Both the position numbers and the translations under genes were made by a program. The notes beneath the pieces are model-generated. The model worked only from the letters and a program-made list of their open reading frames with translations, searched no databases and was not told where the DNA came from. Of a DNA stretch of 20,741 bases, positions 1-5,366 are shown in pieces. Source of the stretch: a virus. Position 1 is the stretch's first letter, and each line of letters begins with the position of its first letter. Location: positions 1 to 20,741 of IMG/VR virus record IMGVR_UViG_3300021364_000513. One strand, 5' to 3'.

Positions 1-791
1 TCACGAATGTCATATCCTTCCTCAAGATATTCACTCCATTGACAGATATAGACTTTGACCCCTCTACTTTCTGTCTTAATTCGTTTCGCGAGTCGTTCTG
101 CGCCCTCTCTACCAGGGGTGTCATTATCGTATGCAATATAAATGTGCTTAAATTCAAGAATGGGACTGATATCATCAGGAATAGACCCTGCACCCGCACT
201 AAAGCTAATGGCATTGTTTGGGCATACAAGCATATCAGTCTCACCCTCACATATAATGAGTGGTTGATCCCGATGATAGTCTTTTAAAAGGTTTAACCCA
301 TATATCTGACAACTCTTATCCCCATCTACCCAGTACGATTTATGTATTTTAATTCCAGTAACCTTACCCTGAGCATTTAAGTAGTTAAATACTTTTAACC
401 CATCATCAGTATAGCCTACCTTCATTGTTTTTAGTCTTGGTAGTGATTCTAAGTGTTGCGCGGGTACATTCTTGATATAGTCACCCGCGATAGACTCTAA
501 ATCGGTACTTATTTGCGGTTTTTTAGGGGCAATATGACCATTTTTTACGGGAGCTTCACCATTAATCATCTTCTCAGGATCTCGCATGTCTAAAGCCTTT
601 GCGAGTAAGTAGGCATTACCTTTCCAACCGCAACTGAAACACTTACATTGACCGTTGTGAAGATTAAAAGAAAAACTAGGCTTCTTATCTTCATGTGTTC
701 CTAGCGGACAACTGGCTTTGCCCTGATCCCCGCGATACCTGACTCGCTCCAGTCCTACTTCGTATTCGTAGAAATATTTAAAATCAGGCAT
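1..791 (-). CDS. DNA primase (CHC2 zinc finger + TOPRIM), 3' end outside window
   Basis: The first 263 residues are visible; the gene runs off the window edge. It would make RNA primers for phage replication. A CHC2-type zinc-binding site is seen as C28, H33, C51 and C54, with the pattern C-x4-H, then CFSC. A TOPRIM domain follows: the acidic motif CEGETD (E182, E184) and the metal-binding AYDNDTPG (D222, D224). The ATG at 789-791 overlaps the end of the upstream gene by 8 bases, so translation is probably coupled. Whether a DnaB-like helicase domain follows, as in T7 gp4, cannot be seen. The primase call is firm from the two motifs in order; the fusion state is unknown. Confidence 0.92.
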   Translation of the reverse strand, partial: MPDFKYFYEYEVGLERVRYRGDQGKASCPLGTHEDKKPSFSFNLHNGQCKCFSCGWKGNAYLLAKALDMRDPEKMINGEAPVKNGHIAPKKPQISTDLESIAGDYIKNVPAQHLESLPRLKTMKVGYTDDGLKVFNYLNAQGKVTGIKIHKSYWVDGDKSCQIYGLNLLKDYHRDQPLIICEGETDMLVCPNNAISFSAGAGSIPDDISPILEFKHIYIAYDNDTPGREGAERLAKRIKTESRGVKVYICQWSEYLEEGYDIR

Positions 792-1116
792 CTTTGGTCA
801 AATTTTCAAATGCCTTTTCCTCATGATCCATAGCCCATAGCATAATTGCATAGTTCACCAAGTCCTGACATCTACTCTTAATACCCTCTGAACCTTCTTT
901 ACCTGATAGTACATAGGCACGAATAGAGTCCATGTGTTTTAGCATGTATGTCAAAGCCACTACTTTAGGATCTAGTTTTAGTCGTGCAGCGATAGATTTA
1001 AAATTTTTAAACTTATCAGCATCGTCTACTGTGTATTCACGACCCTTTTCTATCTGTATGTTCTTACATTCCTCAAGAAATTCATCACTTAGCTTAAAAA
1101 ATGTGTCTACTTTCAT
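784..1116 (-). CDS. DUF1599-like (nucleotide modification associated) protein
   Basis: A 110-residue soluble protein. The central pattern resembles my memory of the DUF1599 / nucleotide-modification-associated domain 1 family: an Asp-Lys-Phe-Lys-Asn-Phe segment, then a helix with LKHMDSIRAYV, then a C-terminal helix with DLVNYAIML. Proteins of this kind sit in phage nucleotide or DNA-modification neighbourhoods, but their reaction is not settled. The start is well supported: GGAGGT lies a few bases before the ATG at 1114-1116, just after the stop of the 58-residue gene upstream. The 3' end overlaps the primase start by 8 bases. A MazG-like all-alpha pyrophosphohydrolase is an alternative reading. 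Confidence 0.6.
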   Translation of the reverse strand: MKVDTFFKLSDEFLEECKNIQIEKGREYTVDDADKFKNFKSIAARLKLDPKVVALTYMLKHMDSIRAYVLSGKEGSEGIKSRCQDLVNYAIMLWAMDHEEKAFENLTKDA

Positions 1117-1125
1117 TGTACCTCC

Positions 1126-1302
1126 TTATTTATATCCTACTTTCATAAAATGTTTATTACCAAAACTTTGTATCTTTTCACGAACTACTGGTTTTTTACC
1201 AATACACTTGCCCCAATAGATTGCTCCATCTTTCATTTTTGTTAAGAGTTCCGATGGAGATAAACCCTCTTCTAGTTCTAGGTTAATCGTGAAGTGAGTC
1301 AT
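1126..1302 (-). CDS. Small protein, 58 aa, function unknown
   Basis: Read from the ATG at 1300-1302 to the TAA at 1126-1128. The protein begins MTHFTINLELEEG and has a basic C-terminal half with a single Cys in WGKCIGKK. I do not recognise a family. It fills the gap between the zinc-ribbon gene and the DUF1599-like gene exactly: its start lies inside the end of the zinc-ribbon gene (20-base overlap), and its stop is directly followed by the strong GGAGGT ribosome site of the next gene. That tight fit is the main reason to call it. Confidence 0.7.
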   Translation of the reverse strand: MTHFTINLELEEGLSPSELLTKMKDGAIYWGKCIGKKPVVREKIQSFGNKHFMKVGYK

Positions 1303-1459
1303 TATCTATCGGTTTATATACTAAAAAAAACGCTCCACATTGATTATTGGGACATGAAAGGTTACTGACAATACCCTCACCTTCTAGTCCATAGTCCTCA
1401 AATGAGAAGTCTCCTCCCCAAATAAGTTCTTTATTGCAAAAACAACAATTCATATTCAT
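1283..1459 (-). CDS. Small zinc-ribbon protein, 58 aa
   Basis: A short protein with two Cys pairs, CCFC near the N-terminus and a CPNNQC knuckle about 30 residues later, separated by an acidic, Gly-rich stretch (WGGDFSFEDYG). This pattern is familiar from small phage zinc ribbons of unknown function, which probably bind nucleic acid or protein. A start three codons upstream would be TTG. I prefer the ATG at 1457-1459 because its first bases overlap the TGA of the resolvase gene as ATGA, the coupling signal used repeatedly in this operon. Confidence 0.75.
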   Translation of the reverse strand: MNMNCCFCNKELIWGGDFSFEDYGLEGEGIVSNLSCPNNQCGAFFLVYKPIDNDSLHD

Positions 1460-1749
1460 GCTAACCAATCCTTCATTTTCATTAATACAATAGTCTCTCC
1501 TCTATCTTCTCTACACATGACTATATCACAATTACCAAAGGCAAGCCACTTGGGGATATTTTTCCGTCTTTTCGCCTGAATCTTTAGATTCTTCTTACCT
1601 TTCTTTGCTACAATATCCACATCTTCTGTATATCCCATACTTCTACCATCCGATCCCCAAGCGCGCTTAACCTTAAATCCCGCCTTTGATAGTTGTTCTA
1701 CCAACTCTCTTTCATAGGCATTGCCCTTTGTCTTAGATTTACTTGGCAT
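1456..1749 (-). CDS. Hjc-like Holliday junction resolvase / PD-(D/E)XK endonuclease
   Basis: A 97-residue nuclease of the compact archaeal-type resolvase group. The N-terminal basic segment leads into GNAYERELVEQL, with E13 as the first acidic residue. Then come a basic strand (VKRAWGSDG), the DVDIV metal-ligand motif (D45), and the IQAKRRK strand, giving the Q-x-K form of the core at Q58 and K60. The length is slightly below archaeal Hjc. It probably cleaves branched recombination or replication intermediates. It overlaps the GIY-YIG gene by 11 bases upstream and the zinc-ribbon gene by 4 bases downstream. The fold call is strong; junction specificity is inferred from family resemblance. Confidence 0.82.
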   Translation of the reverse strand: MPSKSKTKGNAYERELVEQLSKAGFKVKRAWGSDGRSMGYTEDVDIVAKKGKKNLKIQAKRRKNIPKWLAFGNCDIVMCREDRGETIVLMKMKDWLA

Positions 1750-2143
1750 CTTCTGCTGCCTTTAAAAAACCATTAATGATATCATTAAGTAATTGTTTTG
1801 TTTTTAGGTTACGTTGATAGCAAAATGCTCTAAATCTTTTATAGGTATCTGGATAGATGGTAAGCCTATGCCTGGTAGAGAGTCTGGTGCGCTCCGCACC
1901 TTGACTATTCAGCGTTGGTTTTAATTTTTTAATTAATTTTGCTTCTAAATCATGAGCATATCCAAAAGTAGGTGCAGGCTTTAGCTTTACATAGTCCCAA
2001 TCTTTGATTTCATGCTTGGAAAAACGCTTTCTAATATTGTTGCTTACCCCTACATAGATTATGTTCTTATCCTTATACATGACATAGACACCACAACATA
2101 TAGGTAGATCTTTCTTTTGATTATAGACTTGCCACTTGCTCAT
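1739..2143 (-). CDS. GIY-YIG endonuclease with C-terminal ribbon-helix-helix-like segment
   Basis: A 134-residue protein. Residues 17-80 are a GIY-YIG nuclease domain: GVY at 18-20, YVG at 30-32, the conserved basic run IRKRF near 38-41, E67 in the metal-binding helix and N79 at the domain end. Residues 92-130 read as one strand (RLTIYPDTYKRF) followed by two helices, resembling an Arc/MetJ-type DNA-binding unit. Longer in-frame starts exist, but I chose the ATG at 2141-2143 because it overlaps the TGA of a small upstream gene as ATGA, and because the upstream codons are used by that gene in another frame. It may be a homing-type nuclease or a repair nuclease. Confidence 0.85.
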   Translation of the reverse strand: MSKWQVYNQKKDLPICCGVYVMYKDKNIIYVGVSNNIRKRFSKHEIKDWDYVKLKPAPTFGYAHDLEAKLIKKLKPTLNSQGAERTRLSTRHRLTIYPDTYKRFRAFCYQRNLKTKQLLNDIINGFLKAAEDAK

Positions 2144-2277
2144 GATACCTTTCCCCATAAGTGTTCCATCCATTTCAAATAAAAATGAGTAAATAAAGCA
2201 AACCCTACTCCAATATATAAGACTGACTTTGCTACCTTTTCTAAAATAAACAACCAATCAGGATAAAACTGTATCAT
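2140..2277 (-). CDS. Small single-pass membrane protein, 45 aa
   Basis: Read from the ATG at 2275-2277. A very strong ribosome site, AAAGGAGAT, lies four bases upstream, better than at most genes here. Residues 14-34 form a plausible membrane helix (VAKSVLYIGVGFALFTHFYL), followed by a short tail ending in Trp-Gly-Lys-Val-Ser. The stop overlaps the GIY-YIG start as ATGA. I do not recognise a family. Being first after the only sizeable gap in this operon, it may also serve to load ribosomes onto the nuclease gene. Confidence 0.72.
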   Translation of the reverse strand: MIQFYPDWLFILEKVAKSVLYIGVGFALFTHFYLKWMEHLWGKVS

Positions 2278-2300
2278 TGTATCTCCTTTAGTTAATAGTT

Positions 2301-2372
2301 ACCCTGCGAACATGAACGCCAACCCATGTCATCCTTAATCTCATTTATGTATTAAGTATTATTTCGCAGGGT
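2301..2372. repeat. 10-bp perfect inverted repeat, 52-nt loop, in the operon gap
   Basis: ACCCTGCGAA at 2301-2310 is the exact reverse complement of TTCGCAGGGT at 2363-2372. On the minus-strand mRNA the first arm falls in the last codons of the 56-residue gene, and the second arm ends about ten bases before the strong ribosome site of the 45-residue membrane protein. The loop holds two very short reading frames (18 and 11 codons, both on the minus strand) that run through the second arm. No U-run follows, so it is not a simple terminator. A processing site or leader-type control element is possible. Confidence 0.5.
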
Positions 2373-2522
2373 TTTATAAAATTTTTTCTCCATTTTATCT
2401 AATCTATTCAATAGATCTTCAATACGATCTATAGATTTTTGATCTCTATCTACTCTCATCTTCAGCATTTGGCAGCTAAGACCTTTTCTTATTTCACTAA
2501 GATCTTCAGGCGTAATCTTCAT
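2352..2522 (-). CDS. Small coiled-coil protein, 56 aa
   Basis: A charged, helical protein with a heptad-like pattern in its second half (RIEDLLNRLDKMEKKF). No family is recognised. A start four codons upstream is possible, but the ATG at 2520-2522 is preferred: GGAGG lies at the right distance just before it, and the ATG overlaps the stop of the 43-residue upstream gene as ATGA. It is the last gene before the 74-base gap that holds the inverted repeat. Confidence 0.68.
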   Translation of the reverse strand: MKITPEDLSEIRKGLSCQMLKMRVDRDQKSIDRIEDLLNRLDKMEKKFYKTLRNNT

Positions 2523-2650
2523 GCTTTCCTCCATCTTTTTTCTGTTGATTTAAAGTATGCTTCGTAATACCATACTCCATTCTCTTTAAAAAACTCATCT
2601 CTCATCTTTAGCATTTCTTCTTCACTGTGCGGTTTACTTTTTGTTTTCAC
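2519..2650 (-). CDS. Small charged protein, 43 aa, GTG start
   Basis: Read from the GTG at 2648-2650 to the TGA at 2519-2521. The protein is rich in Lys and Glu with several aromatic residues in the middle (NGVWYYEAYF). No family is recognised. Support comes from context: GGAG lies seven bases before the GTG, the start is inside the end of the PD-(D/E)XK gene (17-base overlap), and the stop overlaps the next ATG as ATGA. Without this gene there would be an unexplained 100-base gap in an otherwise seamless operon. Confidence 0.6.
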   Translation of the reverse strand: MKTKSKPHSEEEMLKMRDEFFKENGVWYYEAYFKSTEKRWRKA

Positions 2651-3083
2651 TTAAAGACTCCACTTTGGTTGCGATTGAATAAATCTCTTGCGTAGGTATC
2701 AGATAGCATCGTTTCGCGGTGTCATCACCTTTTCCAGTAATCAGTCGTTGCTGATACCCACGCTCGAGAATCAGGTCTTTGATATCGTTTGGTAAGACCC
2801 ATATAAGATTTATTGAATCATAGAATACCCAAATGTCTGCTTCAGTAGATAGCAGTGCAGACCGTTTACCATACATATATACTTCAATGAGGAAGTTGTT
2901 TGTTTCTTGGGATTTTATGTCCGATTTGATCTCTACTCTGGTGTTGCTCAAAGGACTATATAAATCAAATTGCTTAAACTTACCTGGAATAAGTAAAGCA
3001 TAAGGATCGCTCTCGCGCACTCGCTCTAAGACGAGGTTTTCTACTTTTTTACCGTATGATAATGCTTCTTTGAATGTTGGCAT
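2634..3083 (-). CDS. PD-(D/E)XK-fold nuclease-like protein, 149 aa
   Basis: The visible core fits a PD-(D/E)XK nuclease: a helix with E15 (KKVENLVLERV), D40 on a strand (KQFDLYSP), then VEIKSD with E51 and K53, followed by NNFLIEVYM and an ADIWVFYD strand. The last 50 residues are outside the core. It is probably an endonuclease acting on phage or host DNA, but no specific family comes to mind. Start choice is uncertain. The ATG at 3081-3083 has no good ribosome site, while GGAG further up is placed for an out-of-frame ATG at 3097-3099 that opens only a 16-codon frame. No in-frame alternative start precedes 3083 because a stop lies close upstream. Confidence 0.75.
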   Translation of the reverse strand: MPTFKEALSYGKKVENLVLERVRESDPYALLIPGKFKQFDLYSPLSNTRVEIKSDIKSQETNNFLIEVYMYGKRSALLSTEADIWVFYDSINLIWVLPNDIKDLILERGYQQRLITGKGDDTAKRCYLIPTQEIYSIATKVESLSENKK

Positions 3084-3101
3084 GGTATGTGGTTTCCATA
3101 A

Positions 3102-3344
3102 TTACTCCTGATCGGTACAGTCACAGGGTTCAAAATATTCGTGAGATACTTCGTAGTATCCACAATCTTCAAAGTCACTTTCGACTACTCCACCATTTCC
3201 TGAACAATATTGACAAGAATCTTCCGCAAGGTTCTTGTAATACTCCGCTTGTTCACATACGGTGTAGTGATCTAACTGCTTAGGGCGGGGATGCGCCCGC
3301 CCTTTGCAGTTTTCTGTGACGTACTCAGAAGGGTAAACCATCAT
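3102..3344 (-). CDS. Small Cys-rich zinc-finger-like protein, about 80 aa
   Basis: The C-terminal half has a DnaJ-like CQYCSGNGG knuckle and, 27 residues later, a CDC pair after a further Cys, so one zinc site is likely. The frame is open further upstream, but that part lies within the SSB-like gene, so I place the start at the ATG-ATG pair near 3339-3344, overlapping the SSB-like stop by about 20 bases. The ribosome site is weak. The N-terminal codons pass through a strong GC-rich hairpin at 3275-3310. Function unknown; nucleic-acid or protein binding is an inference from the Cys pattern. Confidence 0.6.
   Translation of the reverse strand: MMVYPSEYVTENCKGRAHPRPKQLDHYTVCEQAEYYKNLAEDSCQYCSGNGGVVESDFEDCGYYEVSHEYFEPCDCTDQE
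3275..3310. repeat. Strong GC-rich hairpin inside the Cys-rich gene
   Basis: A perfect 8-bp stem (AGGGCGGG at 3282-3289 with CCCGCCCT at 3296-3303) encloses a 6-base loop. After a symmetric two-base internal loop it continues as a second 5-bp stem (ACTGC at 3275-3279 with GCAGT at 3306-3310). The sequence is strikingly GC-rich for this AT-rich region. It begins 15 bases past the SSB-like stop codon on the mRNA. No U-run follows in either direction, so classical termination is unlikely. Confidence 0.75.
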
Positions 3345-3543
3345 CCTGTTGTTTTGATTTACCCTGAAACTCACTGACTTTGAGAGAAAGATATTTATCA
3401 CCTTTCTTTGATTCATTTGACCAAGCTGATAAGTTATAGTCCTTACCATTCAGATTGATCTTTCCAGTCATGTGTGGGTGCTTTTCTGTTTTCCTATCTT
3501 GATTTGAAAACAATGCACCTTTATTTGTATTGTCGTAAGCCAC
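3325..3543 (-). CDS. Small SSB-like protein with acidic DDGLPF tip, 72 aa
   Basis: A short protein with two predicted beta segments around a Gly turn (TGKINLNGKDYNLSAW and DKYLSLKVSEF) and a flexible C-terminus ending DDGLPF. That tail resembles the acidic tip of bacterial SSB proteins (DDDIPF in E. coli), which recruits recombination and replication proteins. The body resembles DUF736-type or small OB-like proteins more than full SSB, and is much shorter than the usual 110-180 residues. It starts with GTG at 3541-3543, overlapping the TAG of the nuclease gene by one base, with GGAG eight bases upstream. Its position after the RecB-type nuclease suggests a recombination pair. Confidence 0.7.
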   Translation of the reverse strand: MAYDNTNKGALFSNQDRKTEKHPHMTGKINLNGKDYNLSAWSNESKKGDKYLSLKVSEFQGKSKQQDDGLPF

Positions 3544-4415
3544 TAGGCTGACTCCTTTAATTCCTGCTCTTCTTCTTCTTTTGCTAATGTGAAGGTTGTA
3601 GGTAGGTCTTTTGGAAAAGACGGAGCAGGATTATTATTCGCCCAATCCGAGACTTCTACAACCTTTTTCCAAGTCTGTTCATCTGCTTTGTATTTCTTGA
3701 AGGTATAGTTAGGTTCTTTACGCCATCCTGACTTCAAGTACAAACATGCGATGCCATCAATGGGATGCTCTGGAAATAGAGATTCCCATAAAATCTTATA
3801 TGAGGTTAACTGCAACTGATGTGTGTTATATGGTTTGCCAGTTTTCCAGTCTACAATCCATCTCTCTTCTTCACCTTTCTTATTGACCAGTCTTACTACC
3901 CAATCAGCAGTTCCCGCCCAGGGGTGCAGTTGATTCCCTGATGAGTCTGCTGCAAGATCAAACATACATATCTCTGTAGCTTCGGTTATAAATTCTCCAT
4001 TGATTTGTGAATCTTCACAGAACTTCATAAAAGACATGATATACTTAATCATCTCTCTAGTGATTGGTATCAGTTCATCGGTGTCTTTATTGTGCCATTT
4101 AGGTTGTGCTTCAAAGTCTATCTTTAACCCTAGAAGTAGTCGTTCACAGTAATCATGTACGATTGTTCCAATGGATGCTCGCTTATTTGCGTACTCCATC
4201 GCTGCTTCATAAGTTGGCGAGTTACCTAACCAAGTGTGAAACCCTATACCTTTATCAAGTACATTTTCAAATGTAGTAGATGACCGCTTATATATCATCG
4301 GTGCACCCTTAAAATGTTCTTCCCAATAAGATTCTAATGGTGAATACCACCTTCCATTTGACAGATCATGTCTCTCAACAGGTATAGGTGACTGTAGTAG
4401 TTCCTGCTCTAACAT
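3543..4415 (-). CDS. RecB/Cas4-type PD-(D/E)XK exonuclease
   Basis: A 290-residue nuclease with the RecB-type motif set: GTIVHDYCERLL (H87, E91), GTADWVVRL (D171), IVDWKTGK (D189 and K191, the D-x-K strand) and HQLQLTSYKIL (Q200, Y206, the QxxxY-type motif). It likely acts as a phage recombination or end-processing exonuclease. The start at 4413-4415 has AGAGG about eight bases upstream. It is the second gene of the early operon, 13 bases after the excisionase-like gene, and is translationally linked to the SSB-like gene by a one-base overlap. No annealing protein such as Bet or Erf is seen in the window. Confidence 0.88.
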   Translation of the reverse strand: MLEQELLQSPIPVERHDLSNGRWYSPLESYWEEHFKGAPMIYKRSSTTFENVLDKGIGFHTWLGNSPTYEAAMEYANKRASIGTIVHDYCERLLLGLKIDFEAQPKWHNKDTDELIPITREMIKYIMSFMKFCEDSQINGEFITEATEICMFDLAADSSGNQLHPWAGTADWVVRLVNKKGEEERWIVDWKTGKPYNTHQLQLTSYKILWESLFPEHPIDGIACLYLKSGWRKEPNYTFKKYKADEQTWKKVVEVSDWANNNPAPSFPKDLPTTFTLAKEEEEQELKESA

Positions 4416-4428
4416 ACTATTACCTCTA

Positions 4429-4590
4429 TTATTGTATTATTAAATCGCTTATATCGTATCTCTTTGTCCTGTATCCAAGATTGATTTCTTTGATCTTTCC
4501 TGTCTTTACCCATAGTCTAATTGTTTTAACATGAACACCTAACTCATCAGCAATTTGTTGTGTTGTTAAAAATTTATTTGCTCTTTTCAT
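4429..4590 (-). CDS. xis: Excisionase-like MerR/HTH_17 DNA-binding protein, 53 aa
   Basis: Read from the ATG at 4588-4590 (ribosome site AAAGG a few bases upstream) to the TAA at 4429-4431. The protein is essentially one winged helix-turn-helix: LTTQQIADELGVHVKTIRLW is the helix pair, then the wing with GKIKEINLGYRTKRYDISDL. This is the standard form of small phage excisionases and AlpA-like regulators. It is the first gene of the leftward operon, facing the repressor across 71 bases, so it may direct excision with the integrase or act as the early-side regulator (Cro-like role). The family is clear; excision versus transcription control is inference. Confidence 0.85.
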   Translation of the reverse strand: MKRANKFLTTQQIADELGVHVKTIRLWVKTGKIKEINLGYRTKRYDISDLIIQ

Positions 4591-4603
4591 TACCTTTCCG
4601 TAT

Positions 4604-4640
4604 GTTATTTATCGTTATTTGGATCAATGACTACAAATAA
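4604..4640. promoter_or_regulatory. Operator-like half-sites between repressor and early operon
   Basis: GTTATTT occurs at 4604-4610 and again at 4614-4620, ten bases apart, or one helical turn. TTATTTG at 4615-4621 pairs with CAAATAA at 4634-4640 as a perfect 7-bp dyad with a 12-base spacer. Together they give three half-sites on one helical face in the 71-base divergent region. This is what a repressor operator should look like, and the CI-type HTH gene starts only 21 bases away. Binding is inferred. Confidence 0.6.
4608..4636 (-). promoter_or_regulatory. Candidate leftward early promoter
   Basis: On the minus strand TTGTAG (4631-4636) and GATAAA (4608-4613) are 17 bases apart, each matching four of six sigma-70 consensus bases. 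The pair sits 17 bases from the excisionase-like ATG and is covered by the half-sites at 4604-4640, so repressor bound there would block it. The match is moderate. No convincing rightward promoter for the repressor was found, and its start lacks a ribosome site. Confidence 0.4.
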
Positions 4641-4661
4641 ATTAACTAACAAAAAGTCACA

Positions 4662-5366
4662 ATGCAAGAGAAAAAGTCAGATTTAGATAGAGCGATATAC
4701 AAGTTATATGCCTATTATGATGTTTATACAGATACTGCTTTATCCGAGAAAATGAATATTTCTCGCAGTGCAATATCTCAATGGCGTTATAAAGGGGTTA
4801 TACCGAAAAAGATATTATCAAAGTATGATCAAATAATTTCAGGGGAGAATGAGGAGATAGTAGTTGAGGCAGAGACAATACACATAGCAAAAGGAGAAGA
4901 AAAAGTGGATGCGAATTACATCATAGGACTTCAAAAAGAGAAAATAGAATATCAAAAGGCAGAAATAGATCGATTAAATGCTATTGTTCAAAAAAAACAA
5001 GAAGTGAAAAGTAAACCAGCGTTTCATTTTAAAACAAAATGTACTTACGATTGCGAAACTAAATCTTTTGGTAAAAATACAGTAACTGGAGATACGTCAA
5101 TGACTGGATATACTGAAAGAGAATTATCAGGACTTACAGGCAAGGAATGGTCTATGATGTACCACCCCGATAGTTTAGAAATTTTAATGTCCTCAATTCC
5201 AGATGAAATACCAGACCACTCTCATAATATATGGAAACATATTATGTGGAAAGCAAAGGATGGTTCTTATAAGATGTACAACATTGAATCCTATTACGAT
5301 AAAACAGAAGGGGTTGTTCGTTCTTATTACTACTGGGTCAATGGAGATATTGAAGGGAAGAGTTGA
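4662..5366 (+). CDS. CI-type phage repressor with PAS-like sensor domain
   Basis: A 234-residue regulator. Residues 6-55 match the phage CI repressor helix-turn-helix type (LSEKMNISRSAISQW is the core). Residues 86-112 form a coiled coil (KIEYQKAEIDRLNAIVQ). Residues about 118-230 resemble a PAS_3-type fold: GYTERELSGLTG, then YHPDSLEIL, then a WKAKDGSYKMY strand turn and a final YYYWVNGDIEG strand. No S24 Ser-Lys peptidase motif is present, so RecA-stimulated self-cleavage is not expected. The gene is coupled to the integrase by a four-base overlap. The HTH call is strong and the PAS call good; what it senses is unknown. Confidence 0.85.
   Translation: MQEKKSDLDRAIYKLYAYYDVYTDTALSEKMNISRSAISQWRYKGVIPKKILSKYDQIISGENEEIVVEAETIHIAKGEEKVDANYIIGLQKEKIEYQKAEIDRLNAIVQKKQEVKSKPAFHFKTKCTYDCETKSFGKNTVTGDTSMTGYTERELSGLTGKEWSMMYHPDSLEILMSSIPDEIPDHSHNIWKHIMWKAKDGSYKMYNIESYYDKTEGVVRSYYYWVNGDIEGKS

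Noticed and set aside
39-287. Plus-strand open frame opposite the primase
   Set aside because: The minus strand encodes CHC2 and TOPRIM motifs across it; the plus frame has no ribosome site or recognisable motif.
932-1219. Plus-strand open frame
   Set aside because: It lies antisense to two coupled minus-strand genes with good ribosome sites.
2144-2257. Long N-terminal extension of the GIY-YIG protein
   Set aside because: A 45-residue gene with a strong ribosome site uses this stretch in another frame and ends in an ATGA overlap with the shorter start.
3345-3449. N-terminal extension of the Cys-rich gene
   Set aside because: These codons are used by the SSB-like gene in another frame; the extension has no start signal and no family similarity.
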